Origin: Methylococcaceae bacterium
GTDB taxonomy: Bacteria > Pseudomonadota > Gammaproteobacteria > Methylococcales > Methylococcaceae
NCBI GenBank assembly: GCA_028711365.1
Contig: JAQTSI010000013.1
Location: 1-32,509 of the forward strand
Reading direction: 5' to 3'
DNA: 32,509 nucleotides
A program made the translations under genes and the position numbers. Positions 7,979 to 17,227 of the stretch are shown piece after piece (position 1 is the stretch's first letter; each line of letters begins with the position of its first letter). A model generated the notes under the pieces. That model had not been told where the DNA came from. It saw only the letters and a program-made list of their open reading frames with translations, and ran no database searches.

Positions 7979-8520
7979 GTCGTATCCTCCACGCGAACCC
8001 GGCCCGTATTGTTGATGAGGATGCTCTTGCCCTTGTTGCTCGTGCCCCCCGAGCACAATGAGAACGTGCCATTGGCCAGCCCCGTGTCTCCCCGGCTGAT
8101 GCCGCTGGGCAGATAAGCAATCCATTTGCCGAAATTACCGCCGCCACTCAAGCTTCCTTTGCCGCTCAAGGGTCCGAACGCCCGTAAATTTTGGTCCGTT
8201 CCATCGATGGTTCCGGCAACGTTTCCCGCCACTTGGGTATTGTCCACGAACACCACCCAGCCCTGTTCCCAGCCTCCCGAAGTGGTGCAGGCCGAGCCAT
8301 TGGCGCTTTTGCAGACGGTCACCTGCACTCCCCGTTTGATCGCCTCGCTGCGGGCCAGGTTGAGGGCGGTTATCAATTGATTGGACTGGGTAGCCAGGCG
8401 GTTTTTCTGGATGGACGACTCAAAGCTGGGCACCGCCAAGGTGAGCACGATGGCGGCGACGGACAGGGTGACCATCAACTCGATGAGAGTGAAACCGGAT
8501 GGGGGGGCTATCTTGTTCAT
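7972..8520 (-). CDS. fimT: Type IV minor pilin FimT/FimU (GspH family)
   Basis: Pseudopilin-type minor pilin of 182 aa. ATG 8520 gives the leader MNKIAPPSG and mature FTLIELMVTLSVAAIVLTLAVPSF, then LITALNLARSEAIKRGVQVTVCKS as in GspH/FimT. Upstream in-frame codons would give an implausible long leader. The C-terminal half contains WEQGWVVFVD and a late Cys. It is the promoter-proximal gene of the operon. FimT and FimU cannot be told apart with certainty from sequence alone. Confidence 0.88.
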   Translation of the reverse strand: MNKIAPPSGFTLIELMVTLSVAAIVLTLAVPSFESSIQKNRLATQSNQLITALNLARSEAIKRGVQVTVCKSANGSACTTSGGWEQGWVVFVDNTQVAGNVAGTIDGTDQNLRAFGPLSGKGSLSGGGNFGKWIAYLPSGISRGDTGLANGTFSLCSGGTSNKGKSILINNTGRVRVEDTTC

Positions 8521-8539
8521 GGTGGTAAGTGTAGACCTT

Positions 8540-8553
8540 TTGCAAAATTGCAA
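8540..8553. promoter_or_regulatory. Repeated TTGCAA motif in the fimT leader
   Basis: TTGCAA-AA-TTGCAA lies 20-33 bases upstream of the fimT start. Each half is self-palindromic, so a protein dimer could bind it. It is operator-like by form only. Confidence 0.25.
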
Positions 8554-8693
8554 CGCGACCGACACATGAACCATAGACCATATTTTACAAAATGGGGGCA
8601 AATTCAATCCCTGCATAGCCAACGACTCTGATATGTTTGGGACATAGCGCTATTTTGAATCAAAAATTACTGCCTGCATTGCAGATTAGGCTA

Positions 8694-8797
8694 AGAGCGG
8701 GTTTTTCAACACGCTCTGCGACGTTCAGGGCAGACAAGACGAAGGATTCAGGGAGTGAAGCCCCAGAATTCGGGAGGTGATTTTTTAACAGGCTCTA
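8694..8797. repeat. Short direct-repeat-bounded segment upstream of fimT
   Basis: TTTTTCAACACGCTCT (about 8702-8717) recurs as TTTTTTAACAGGCTCT (about 8781-8796), enclosing about 65 bases without an ORF. AGAGCG/CGCTCT (8694-8699, 8712-8717) forms a small hairpin. It resembles a dispersed-repeat or insertion remnant; I cannot name a family. Confidence 0.4.
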
Positions 8798-8847
8798 AGG
8801 TCTTTTGCGGAAATCTTGCAACAACATCAATTTCTTAAGCGAAGTCC

Positions 8848-9246
8848 AGGTCGGGAGCTGCGAAGGCCAGCTCGGGAGCTGCGAAGGGCAGCTCGGAAGC
8901 TGCAAAGGCCAGCTCGGGAGTTGCAAAGGCCAGCTCGGGAGTTGCGAAGGCCTGCTCGGGAGTTGCAAAGGCCAGCTCGGGAGCTGCGAAGGCCAGCTCG
9001 GGAGCTGCAAAGGCCAGCTCGGGAGCTGCAAAGACCAGCTCGGGAGCTGCAAAGGCCAGCTCGGGAGCTGCAAAGACCAGCTTGGAAGCTGCGAAGGCCA
9101 GTTCGGGAGTTGCAAAGGCCAGCTCGGGAGCTGCGAAGGGCAGCTCGAGAGCTGCGAAGGTAAGCTCGGGAGCTGCGAAGACCAGCTTGGAAGCTGCGAA
9201 GGCCAGTTCGGGAACTGCAAAGACCAGCTCGGGAGCTGCGAAGACC
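8848..9246. repeat. Tandem array of 19 units of 21 bp, each a potential hairpin
   Basis: Nineteen contiguous 21-base units run without a spacer. The core of each is GAGCTG, seven bases, CAGCTC, i.e. a 6-bp stem. Units differ by 0-5 substitutions, mainly GCG/GCA, GGC/GAC and GCT/GTT changes, and never by indels. Because 21 is a multiple of three and the units lack stops, long ORFs appear in all six frames. None has a convincing start with a ribosome site. In the plus frame reading SSGAAKA the two commonest changes are synonymous, but that frame has a stop at 8836-8838 and no start before TTG 9082. I therefore call it a non-coding or pseudogenic array. 9247-9483 shows nothing further. Confidence 0.9.
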
Positions 9247-9483
9247 AGGTCGAGGCCAGCGGAGAGCAGCTTGAAGGCCATGCAATAGAAAAGATGTTGC
9301 TTGATAAGGGCCTACGGTAGAAGCCTCGATGACAGGGGCATGGGAAAAAAGCGGGGGTTTCCCTCCTCGATCGGGAAAATGTTTTAACGATGAGTGAAGT
9401 TGGGGGGGCAGAAAAAGCTCATACCGGGATCGTCATCATCCGCAGCGCTTGCCCAGAAAATAAAACGAGCTACATTCCACAAT

Positions 9484-9516
9484 AAAAAAGCCCGGGTGCC
9501 TGAGCGCTCGGGCTTT
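9484..9516 (-). terminator. Rho-independent terminator after fbp
   Basis: On the minus strand AAAGCCCG (9516-9509) pairs with CGGGCTTT (9494-9487), and the U run comes from the A6 at 9484-9489. It ends the gap-pyk-fbp transcript 21 bases after the fbp stop. Confidence 0.85.
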
Positions 9517-9536
9517 CTACTCCCTAGAAAAACGGC

Positions 9537-10535
9537 TTAGCGGTGGTAGGAGAGCACGCGCTCGACTTCGTTCTTTGAACCCAGGATCACCGGCACGCGC
9601 TGGTGGATATTCTTTGGAACCAGATCCATGATGCGTTCGCGTCCGGTGGAACTGGCCCCTCCTGCCTGCTCGACGATGAAGCTCATCGGGTTGGCTTCGT
9701 ACATCAGGCGCAGCTTGCCGCCCTTGCTCGGGTCCTTGGTATCGAAGGGATACATGAAGATGCCGCCGCGGGTGAGGATGCGATAGACCTCCGCCACCAT
9801 GGAGGCGACCCAGCGCATGTTGAAGTTCTTCTCCCGCCCGCCATCCTTGCCTTTGACGCATTCCTCGACATAGCGCCGCACCGGCTCTTCCCAGAAACGC
9901 TGATTGGACATGTTGATGGCGAATTCGGCGGTATCCGCCGGAACCTTCATGTTCGGATGGGTGAGGATGAACTCGCCCACGTCGCGGTCCAGGGTGAAGC
10001 CGTTGACGCCGTTGCCGGTGGTCAACACCATGATGGTGGTGGGGCCGTATACGCAGAAGCCGGCGCATACCTGCCGGGTCCCCGGTTGCATGAAATCTTC
10101 CGTGCTCGGGTTGCCCGCTCCTTCGGGCGCGCGCAGGATGGAGAAGATGGTGCCGACGGAGATGTTGACGTCGATGTTCGAGGAACCGTCCAAAGGATCG
10201 AAGCAGATCAGGTATTTCCCGCGCGGATAACCGGAAGGAATCTGGATGATCTCGTCGTTTTCCTCCGAAGCCATGGCCGCCAGATGGCCGGTCCATTCCA
10301 GCGACTTGATGAAGATGTCGTTGGTGATGATGTCCAGCTTCTTCTGTACCTCGCCCTGGATGTTCTCGGAGCCGGCTATGCCGAGATTGCCGGCCAGCCC
10401 ACCGCGGTTGACTTCGTGGGAAATCGCCTTGCAGGCGCTGGCGATGTCGTTCAGCAACAGGGTGAACTCGCCGGTGGCGTTGGGGTTCTTGCGCTGTTCA
10501 TGAATGATGAACTGGATCAGCGATTCGCCTTTCAT
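9537..10535 (-). CDS. fbp: Fructose-1,6-bisphosphatase class I
   Basis: Hydrolyses fructose 1,6-bisphosphate to fructose 6-phosphate, in gluconeogenesis and in regeneration of ribulose phosphates in one-carbon assimilation cycles. 332 aa, the usual class I length. The metal/phosphate motif [13 protein letters not shown] spans residues 112-124, SEEN is at 90-93, and the C-terminal segment [20 protein letters not shown] is typical. ATG 10535 has GGGAGGGAGC directly upstream. It lies 35 nt after pyk in one operon and ends at the terminator at 9484-9516. Confidence 0.97.
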   Translation of the reverse strand: MKGESLIQFIIHEQRKNPNATGEFTLLLNDIASACKAISHEVNRGGLAGNLGIAGSENIQGEVQKKLDIITNDIFIKSLEWTGHLAAMASEENDEIIQIPSGYPRGKYLICFDPLDGSSNIDVNISVGTIFSILRAPEGAGNPSTEDFMQPGTRQVCAGFCVYGPTTIMVLTTGNGVNGFTLDRDVGEFILTHPNMKVPADTAEFAINMSNQRFWEEPVRRYVEECVKGKDGGREKNFNMRWVASMVAEVYRILTRGGIFMYPFDTKDPSKGGKLRLMYEANPMSFIVEQAGGASSTGRERIMDLVPKNIHQRVPVILGSKNEVERVLSYHR

Positions 10536-10570
10536 GCTCCCTCCCGGGGTTGCGGTTTTTAGGGCGTTTT

Positions 10571-12049
10571 TCAGGGAGTGCTCGGTGCGGCGGTGAGCAC
10601 GTCGGTGACGCGGGCGATCTTCAGGGCATTGGTTCCTCCGGTCAGTCCGGTCAGATCCCCCTTGGTGAGGATGACCGTGTCCTTCCGCTCCACCAGGTCG
10701 CGCTTGAGGAATTCCTCGACGATGGCGCGGTTCAGCACATGATGGTCGACGATGCCCTGCTCATCGAAGCTGATGGGATAGACCCCCCGCAGCAGGGTGA
10801 CACGTCTACAGGTTTTTTCATGGGAAGTCAAAGCGAAAATGGGAATGCCGGAACTGATGCGCGACATCCACAGGGGGGTCGAGCCGGTCTCGGTCAAAGC
10901 CCCGATGGCCCTCACCTGCAGATGATTGGCGATGTACATCGCCGACATGGCGATGGCTTCGTCGATCTTCTGGAACTGTTCGTTGATGCGATGATCCGTG
11001 GTCAGGCCGGAGCGGGGATAATTCTCCGCTTCCAGACAGACCCGGGCCATGGCGGCCACCGCTCGCTCCGGGAATTTCCCGGAAGCGGTTTCGGCGGACA
11101 GCATCACCGCGTCGGTGCCATCGAGGACGGCGTTGGCTACGTCCGAAACCTCCGCCCGCGTGGGTTGGGGGTTCTCGATCATGGACTCCATCATCTGGGT
11201 CGCGGTGATGACCACCTTGTTGCGGGCGCGGGCCAATTTGATCAGGCGTTTTTGCTGGTGCGGCAATAAGGCATCGCCGATCTCCACGCCCAGATCGCCG
11301 CGCGCCACCATGATGGCGTCGGAAGCATCGATGATCTCTTCGATCACCCCGTCGAGGATGGCTTCGGCGCGCTCGATCTTGGCGACGATGCCCATGTCGC
11401 TTCCCGCCTGGCGCAGCAATTCGCGGGCTTCGAGGATGTCTTCCTTGGAGCGGGGGAAGGAAATCGCCAGATAATCCGCGCCGATGTCCACCGCCGTGCG
11501 CAAATCTTCCTTGTCCTTGTCGGTGAGGGCCGGGGCGGACAAACCGCCACCCAGCTTATTGATGCCCTTATGGTTCGACAGGACGCCGCCGATGGTGACG
11601 ACGCATTTGATGCGGGTGCCTTCGATGGAGTTCGCCTTGAGTTCGATCAAGCCGTCGTTGAGCAGGAGCCTGTCCCCGGCTTTGACGTCCCTGGGCAGAT
11701 CCTCGTAACAGCAGCCCACCTGGGTGGCATCGCCGGCGCCGGGGTCCAGGGCAATATCCAGGTCGAAGGCTTGGCCTTCCTGCAAAGTGATGGGACCGTC
11801 CTTGAAGCGGGCGATGCGGATCTTGGGGCCTTGCAGATCCGCGAGTATGCCGACATGGCGGCCGAGACGCGCCGCGATGGAACGGACCCGTTCGGCGCGC
11901 GCCCTATGTTCCTCGGCGGTGCCGTGGGAAAAATTGAGCCGAAGCACGTCGGCCCCGGCCAGCAGGACTTTTTCGAGAATATCCGGGGATTCGGAAGCGG
12001 GCCCCAAGGTGGCGATGATTTTGGTTCGTCGGATGGTTTGATTGCTCAT
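10571..12049 (-). CDS. pyk: Pyruvate kinase
   Basis: Converts phosphoenolpyruvate and ADP to pyruvate and ATP in the cytosol. 492 aa from ATG 12049 ([19 protein letters not shown]). Conserved blocks are [18 protein letters not shown], the catalytic-lysine region [40 protein letters not shown] and [12 protein letters not shown]. An upstream ATG at 12070, overlapping the end of gap, is an alternative; neither start has a strong Shine-Dalgarno, so coupling to gap is likely. The C-terminal domain is complete. Confidence 0.96.
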   Translation of the reverse strand: MSNQTIRRTKIIATLGPASESPDILEKVLLAGADVLRLNFSHGTAEEHRARAERVRSIAARLGRHVGILADLQGPKIRIARFKDGPITLQEGQAFDLDIALDPGAGDATQVGCCYEDLPRDVKAGDRLLLNDGLIELKANSIEGTRIKCVVTIGGVLSNHKGINKLGGGLSAPALTDKDKEDLRTAVDIGADYLAISFPRSKEDILEARELLRQAGSDMGIVAKIERAEAILDGVIEEIIDASDAIMVARGDLGVEIGDALLPHQQKRLIKLARARNKVVITATQMMESMIENPQPTRAEVSDVANAVLDGTDAVMLSAETASGKFPERAVAAMARVCLEAENYPRSGLTTDHRINEQFQKIDEAIAMSAMYIANHLQVRAIGALTETGSTPLWMSRISSGIPIFALTSHEKTCRRVTLLRGVYPISFDEQGIVDHHVLNRAIVEEFLKRDLVERKDTVILTKGDLTGLTGGTNALKIARVTDVLTAAPSTP

Positions 12050-12059
12050 GCTGATGGGC

Positions 12060-13070
12060 TTATTTGGCATTCATAAGGGCGACGGTGGTGTCCAACATGC
12101 GGTTGGAGAAACCCCATTCGTTGTCGTACCAGCTCAACACCTTCACCAGGTTGCCGATGACCTTGGTCTGGGGGGCGTCGAAATTGGAGGAGGTCGTGGT
12201 GTGGTTGAAGTCGCTGGAAACCAGCGGCAGGGTATTGTAGCCGAGGATGCCCTTGAGCTCGCCTTCCGCGGCTTCCTTGAGGATGCCGTTCACTTCTTCC
12301 GCCGTGGTTTCGCGCGCCGCGATGAAGGTCAGGTCGACCACCGACACATTCGCCGTGGGAACGCGAATGGCGAATCCGGACAGCTTTCCGTTCAGTTCGG
12401 GCAACACCAGGCCCACGGCCTGGGCGGCGCCGGTCTTGGTCGGGATCATGTTCAGCGCGGCGGCGCGGGCGCGGTACAGATCGGAATGGTAGACGTCGGT
12501 CAACACCTGATCGTTGGTGTAGGAGTGGACCGTGGTCATCAAACCGGAAACGATGCCCAGCTTTTCGACCAGCGGCTTGACCAACGGGGCCAGGCAGTTG
12601 GTGGTGCAGGAAGCGTTGGAGATGACGGTGTGCTCGGCTTTCAGCAATTGGTGATTGACGCCGTAGACAATGGTGGCGTCGGCTTCGTTCTTGTCGGCGG
12701 GCGCCGAGATGATCACCTTCTTGGCGCCGGCGTCCAGGTGCGGCTGGCACTTGGCCTTGGTGCGGAATATGCCGGTGCATTCATGCACCACGTCCACCCC
12801 CAACTCGCCCCAGGGCAGCTTGGAGGGATCGCGCTCGGAATAGACCTTGATGCGATCGCCGTTGATGATGAGATCGCCCCCTTCGATTTCGACCGTGCCG
12901 CGGAAGGGACCGTGCACGGTGTCGTGTTGGGTCAGGTGAGCGTTGATTTTGGCATCGCCCAGATCGTTGACGGCGACGATCTGAACATCCTTGCGTCCTG
13001 ATTCGTAAACTGAGCGTAAAACGTTACGACCAATGCGGCCATATCCATTGATTGCGATTTTAATCGTCAT
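12060..13070 (-). CDS. gap: Glyceraldehyde-3-phosphate dehydrogenase, type I
   Basis: Oxidises glyceraldehyde 3-phosphate to 1,3-bisphosphoglycerate, or the reverse. 336 aa. The NAD-binding start is [10 protein letters not shown] (7-16), the catalytic Cys is C155 in [10 protein letters not shown], and the late [10 protein letters not shown] block is present. [20 protein letters not shown] resembles NAD-type type I enzymes, but cofactor preference is inference. ATG 13070 is preceded by TTAGGAGTTTAAGGTCT. First gene of gap-pyk-fbp; pgk is not between gap and pyk. Confidence 0.97.
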   Translation of the reverse strand: MTIKIAINGYGRIGRNVLRSVYESGRKDVQIVAVNDLGDAKINAHLTQHDTVHGPFRGTVEIEGGDLIINGDRIKVYSERDPSKLPWGELGVDVVHECTGIFRTKAKCQPHLDAGAKKVIISAPADKNEADATIVYGVNHQLLKAEHTVISNASCTTNCLAPLVKPLVEKLGIVSGLMTTVHSYTNDQVLTDVYHSDLYRARAAALNMIPTKTGAAQAVGLVLPELNGKLSGFAIRVPTANVSVVDLTFIAARETTAEEVNGILKEAAEGELKGILGYNTLPLVSSDFNHTTTSSNFDAPQTKVIGNLVKVLSWYDNEWGFSNRMLDTTVALMNAK

Positions 13071-13232
13071 AGACCTTAAACTCCTAAGAGAATGGAAAGT
13101 GAGTTGGAATTGCTGAATGGGGTGTGGTCTTCAGTCAGAACGAACCGGTTCGAAGAATGCGCGGGGTTCATGGATTTCTGGCATCGCCGTCATGGCATCC
13201 GGCAAAACCGATCCTAGTGGATGTGTAGACTT

Positions 13233-13297
13233 TTTAGACTTCTCAATAGAGAACGCGCCAAGTCTGAACTATAACAAACTCGCGCTTGCCGAGTCCA
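13233..13297 (-). promoter_or_regulatory. Candidate promoter(s) for gap-pyk-fbp
   Basis: On the minus strand, TGGACT (13297-13292), 18 bases, TATAGT (13273-13268) is one sigma-70-like candidate. TTGGCG (13261-13256), 17 bases, TCTAAA (13238-13233) is a second. Both would give a leader over 150 nt. The rest of the 340-bp divergent gap to the Lon-like gene shows no ORF or clear hairpin. Confidence 0.3.
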
Positions 13298-13410
13298 GCG
13301 CTTGAATTCCGGCGGGAGCTCGCGGTAGGGTATGGAAGTTCAAAGGCGAGCGCGCGACCGCTTTTATGCCTTGGTTTCCCGCCGGCTTTACCCACTACCA
13401 GGATGTGCTC

Positions 13411-15759
13411 ATGTCGCCTTTTCAGCGCTCAACCCCATTGCCCTGCGATTGGCTGACCGTGCGTGCCGACCCGGCCGAATTGCCCTTCGCCAGCACCGCG
13501 ACGCTGGAGCCTTATTCCGACACTCTAGGGCAGGAAAGGGCGCGGGAAGCCATCGCTTTCGGCGTCGACATGGTGCGTCCCGGTTACAACATCTACGTGA
13601 TGGGGGTTACGGGCACGGGCCGCCTATCTCTGGCGCGCAATTATCTGGAGCAGAAAGCCGGGCAGCAGCCAAGCCCTGCCGATTGGGTCTATCTCTACAA
13701 TTTCGCCGAACCGCGCGAACCTGTCGCTTTGGGCCTGCCCGCCGGCTTGGGTAAGACCCTGTTGGCGGATATGGAGAACCTGGTCGACGGCCTGATCGCC
13801 ACTTTTCCCGCCGCTTTCGAGAATCCCGCCTATCAGCGCGGCAAGGCCGAAGTCGAGCGCGAATTCTCGCAGCGCTACGATCAGGTCATCGATCAGGTGG
13901 AACGCCGCGCCCGGGGGCAGAACATCGCCTTGTTCCGCGAGGGCGACACCATTTCCTTTTCGCCCATGCTGGGCGACAAAACCGCCAGCGAGGAAGAGTT
14001 CGCCGCTTTCGCCGAGCAGGATAAGGAAAGCTTTCATCAATCTGCCCGAGCCCTGGAAGCTTACCTGACCGAGGCTCTGGTGGAATTGCCGCAATGGAAG
14101 CGCGAAACCGGCGAGCGCCTGCGCCGGCTCAATCGCGAAACCATAGGCCGGGCCATTACGCCGCTGCTGGCTCCGCTGCAGGATGGCTATGTCAAGCAGC
14201 CCGAGGTATTGGCGTATCTCGGGGCGCTACGCGAGGATCTGCCGCATATGGTCGCCGAGCAATTGCTGGAGGAACGCCAGCAGGATTCCTCCGACGAGGC
14301 TGCCCGGCGCGCCCTGCTGGTGGAGCGGTATGCGCCCAAACTGCTGGTTTCCCATGGGCCGGGGGGAGGCGCGCCGGTGATTTGCGAGGCCAATCCCAGC
14401 TATCAGAATCTGTTCGGCAGGATCGAATACAGCAACGAACAAGGCGTGCCGCTCACCCACCACAGGCTGATCTGCGCCGGCGCGTTGCACCGTGCCAATG
14501 GCGGTTATCTTCTCCTGGAGGCGGACAAGCTGGCCCAGGAGGCCCATGTCTGGCCGGCCTTGAAACGGGCCTTGAAAAGCCGGTCGATCCGCATCGAATC
14601 GCCTTTCCTGGACCCTTCCGCGCCGCTCACCGTGAGCCTCAACCCGCAGCCCATTCCCCTGGCGCTGAAGGTCGTGTTGGTCGGCGATCGCGAACTGTAT
14701 TACCTGATGCAGGAGTTGGACGACGAGTTCAACGAGTTGTTCAGGGTGTTGGCGGATTTTGACGATCATCTGCCTCGCGACGGCGAATCCATGCTGCTGC
14801 TGGTGCGGCGGATCAAGGCCTACGCCGCCTGCTCGGGATTCGCGGATTTGAGCGCCGAGGCCTGCGTCCGCCTGATCGAATACAGCGGGCGTCTGGCGGA
14901 ACACCGCCAGCGTCTTTCCGCCCGCATCGGAGACCTGTTCGAACTGACCGCGGAGGCGGACAGCCTGCGGCGGCAACAAGGCCTGGAGTTGATCGGCGCG
15001 GAGCAGATCGAGCAGGCGCTGAGCCGCAAGGAACAGCGCTTAGGCCGCATCAGCCGTTTGCTGTTGGAAGCGATGCTGGATGGCACCCTGCTGATCGCCA
15101 CTTCCGGGGAGGCGGTGGGCAGGATCAACGGCCTCACCGTGCTGGAAGTGGGCGACAGCCGTTTCGGCTCGCCGGCCCGCATCACCGCCACGGTCTCGCC
15201 GGGTGGACGCGGCGTCATCGACATCGAACGCGAAGTGCGGCTCGGTCAGGCCATCCATTCCAAGGGCGTGATGATCCTCGCCGGTTTCCTGGCCCGTCAA
15301 TATGCCCGCGACTTCCCCCTGGCGATTTCCGCCAACATCGCCCTGGAGCAATCCTATGGTTATGTGGACGGCGACAGCGCTTCTCTGGCCGAAGTGCTGG
15401 CCTTGATCTCGGCCCTCACCGACGTCCCCATCCGGCAAACCTTGGCGGTGACCGGCTCCATCAACCAATACGGCGATGTGCAGGCGGTGGGCGGAGTGAA
15501 CGAGAAAATCGAGGGCTTCTTCACGCTCTGCCAGGCCCGAGGCTTGAATGGCGAACAGGGGGTCGTCATCCCGCAGGCCAATGTCGCCAATCTCATGCTC
15601 GATGCGGCCGTGGTGGAGGCGGCAGGGCGGGGCGAATTCGCCATCTACCCGGTCGCTTCCGTCGACCAGGCGTTGGCTTTGCTCACCGGCAAACCGGTTC
15701 AGGCCGTCAACCGGCTGGCCTCATCCCGGCTGCGGTCGATGGCGAAGTGGGTCAAATGA
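13411..15759 (+). CDS. Lon-like ATP-dependent protease (AAA_32 / peptidase S16 family)
   Basis: Cytosolic protease of 782 aa in the group annotated as lon-related or YcbZ/LonB-like, distinct from housekeeping Lon. The C-terminal S16 domain has the Ser-Lys dyad: S656 in DGDSAS and K699 in GGVNEKIEGF, 43 residues apart as in Lon. The N-terminal ATPase part has a P-loop-like GVTGTGRLSL (about 66-75) with Arg where Lys is usual, which recurs in this family. RIEYSNEQGVPLTHHRLICAGALHRANGGYLLLEAD is the conserved centre. ATG 13411 has AGGA 7 nt upstream; an in-frame ATG at 13366 is less likely. Its stop abuts the stop of the next gene. Confidence 0.9.
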   Translation: MSPFQRSTPLPCDWLTVRADPAELPFASTATLEPYSDTLGQERAREAIAFGVDMVRPGYNIYVMGVTGTGRLSLARNYLEQKAGQQPSPADWVYLYNFAEPREPVALGLPAGLGKTLLADMENLVDGLIATFPAAFENPAYQRGKAEVEREFSQRYDQVIDQVERRARGQNIALFREGDTISFSPMLGDKTASEEEFAAFAEQDKESFHQSARALEAYLTEALVELPQWKRETGERLRRLNRETIGRAITPLLAPLQDGYVKQPEVLAYLGALREDLPHMVAEQLLEERQQDSSDEAARRALLVERYAPKLLVSHGPGGGAPVICEANPSYQNLFGRIEYSNEQGVPLTHHRLICAGALHRANGGYLLLEADKLAQEAHVWPALKRALKSRSIRIESPFLDPSAPLTVSLNPQPIPLALKVVLVGDRELYYLMQELDDEFNELFRVLADFDDHLPRDGESMLLLVRRIKAYAACSGFADLSAEACVRLIEYSGRLAEHRQRLSARIGDLFELTAEADSLRRQQGLELIGAEQIEQALSRKEQRLGRISRLLLEAMLDGTLLIATSGEAVGRINGLTVLEVGDSRFGSPARITATVSPGGRGVIDIEREVRLGQAIHSKGVMILAGFLARQYARDFPLAISANIALEQSYGYVDGDSASLAEVLALISALTDVPIRQTLAVTGSINQYGDVQAVGGVNEKIEGFFTLCQARGLNGEQGVVIPQANVANLMLDAAVVEAAGRGEFAIYPVASVDQALALLTGKPVQAVNRLASSRLRSMAKWVK

Positions 15760-17175
15760 TCAGATCGCGATGGTGGCGCCGACCGTCGGGATCTCCGCTC
15801 GCAGGTTCAGTGGCGCAAGCCGGGTTTGCAGCGACTGCATGGCCTCGTATTCCCCATGCACGAGGTAGAGCCTGGGATGGCTTCCGGCAAAGCCTTGCGC
15901 CCATTGCAACAATTGGCTTTGCCCGGCATGGGCGGAAAAACCGCCCAAAGTATGAATCTCTGCCCGCACTGCGATCTCGCTGCCCAGGATGGCCAGGTGG
16001 CGGGCGCCGTCGACCAGTTTTCGTCCCAGCGTGCCCTGCGGTTGAAAGCCGGTGATGAGGAGGTGGGTTTCGTTCTTCCACAGATGGTATTTGAGGTGAT
16101 GGCGGATGCGTCCGCCTTCGCACATGCCGCTGCCGGCGATGATGATGGCGCCTTGCACCTGGTTCAGGGCCATCGATTCTTCGGTGGATTTCGAGTAGCG
16201 CAGATTCGGTAACCAGGCCTGCCAGCCTTGTTCCATCGCCCGGTTGAATTCGGGGTCATCGCGGTTGAACAACGCGGCATAGTCGGCATAAATGCCATTG
16301 GCCTCGATCGCCATGGGGCTGTCCAGGAAAACCATCAGTTGCGGCAGATGACCGTCGCGCTGAAAGCGACCCAGCCAGTAAATGACATCCTGGGTGCGGC
16401 CGACCGCAAAGGCGGGGATGAGGACATTGCCGCCACGGTTGCCGGCCTCTTTCAGGATTTGGCGGAATTCATTCAAGGTGTCGGGCAGCGACCTATGATC
16501 ACGGTCGCCGTAGGTGGACTCCAACAGCAGCACATCGGCGCGGTTCAGAACCTCAGGATCGCGCATGAGCGGCGAGTAACGATTGCCGAGATCGCCCGAG
16601 AACACCAGGGTTCGGGTCCGGTTTCCCTGGCTTAGGGTGAGTTCTACTATGGCCGCACCGATGATGTGGCCGCCATCGTGGAACTGAAGCCGGACGCCGG
16701 GCAGTATCTCCACCTCATCGTTGTAAGGCAATGGCCGGCGCAGGGTCAGCAAGGCTTCCACATCCTCCAGGGTGTAAAGCGGCGCTACCGGCTTCTTGCC
16801 CGCCCGTTGGCGCCATTTGTTCTCCCATTGGCTGTCCTTCAGTTCCAGATAGGCGGCATCCTTCAACATCAATTCGAGCAGATCAAAGGTAGGCGCCGTC
16901 ACATAAACCGGCCCGGCATAGCCTGCCTGAGCCAACTTGGGCAACAGTCCGGAATGATCGATGTGAGCATGGGAAACCACCACCGCATCCAGGCTGGAAG
17001 CGGCGAAGGGAAATGCACGGTGATTCTGCGCCGTTGTGGAAGGATCGCCCTGGAACATCCCGCACTCCAGGAGGATTCGCCGCCCCTGGGTTTCCAGCAG
17101 ATAACAGGACCCGGTGACTTGCCGGATTGCGCCAAGAAATGTGAGTTTGGCCATTACGCCTGAGGATTTTGTCAT
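15760..17175 (-). CDS. MBL-fold beta-CASP hydrolase (RNA-processing exonuclease-like)
   Basis: 471 aa in the metallo-beta-lactamase/beta-CASP superfamily (CPSF73/Ysh1-like, YhiO-type). Metal ligands lie in SHAHIDHSG (H69, H71, D73, H74), GGHIIGAA and SGDLGNRYSPL. The beta-CASP signatures are LLESTYGDRDH, ASGSGMCEGG-like GSGMCEGGRIRHHL and GGFSAHAGQ. The predicted role is RNA endo/exonuclease; the substrate is unknown. ATG 17175 has GGGAG 8 nt upstream. ATG 17154 (MAKLTFLGA) is how many homologues begin and remains possible. Its stop (TCA at 15760) directly abuts the TGA of the Lon-like gene with no terminator between. Confidence 0.9.
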   Translation of the reverse strand: MTKSSGVMAKLTFLGAIRQVTGSCYLLETQGRRILLECGMFQGDPSTTAQNHRAFPFAASSLDAVVVSHAHIDHSGLLPKLAQAGYAGPVYVTAPTFDLLELMLKDAAYLELKDSQWENKWRQRAGKKPVAPLYTLEDVEALLTLRRPLPYNDEVEILPGVRLQFHDGGHIIGAAIVELTLSQGNRTRTLVFSGDLGNRYSPLMRDPEVLNRADVLLLESTYGDRDHRSLPDTLNEFRQILKEAGNRGGNVLIPAFAVGRTQDVIYWLGRFQRDGHLPQLMVFLDSPMAIEANGIYADYAALFNRDDPEFNRAMEQGWQAWLPNLRYSKSTEESMALNQVQGAIIIAGSGMCEGGRIRHHLKYHLWKNETHLLITGFQPQGTLGRKLVDGARHLAILGSEIAVRAEIHTLGGFSAHAGQSQLLQWAQGFAGSHPRLYLVHGEYEAMQSLQTRLAPLNLRAEIPTVGATIAI

Positions 17176-17227
17176 AGCGAGGACTCCCGGGCAGGTAGAG
17201 TATTATCGGTATCCTTAGGTTCTGCGA

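Noticed and set aside
8848-9246. CRISPR array
   Set aside because: Units are contiguous with no unique spacers and no cas genes are nearby.
8795-9320. Six overlapping ORFs of 68-171 codons across the tandem array
   Set aside because: They arise because a 21-base unit without stops repeats in register. None has a convincing start with a ribosome site and all are low-complexity shadows of each other.
12042-13001. 319-codon ORF antisense to gap, and a 319-codon ORF antisense to fbp at 9603-10562
   Set aside because: Both mirror highly conserved enzymes; the translations are Gly/Val/His-rich, typical of antisense frames in GC-rich DNA.
13221-13245. Repeated TAGACTTTTTAG motif shared with 32234-32245 as a common regulatory site
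   Set aside because: The match is short and AT-rich, and the contexts differ; chance is a sufficient explanation.
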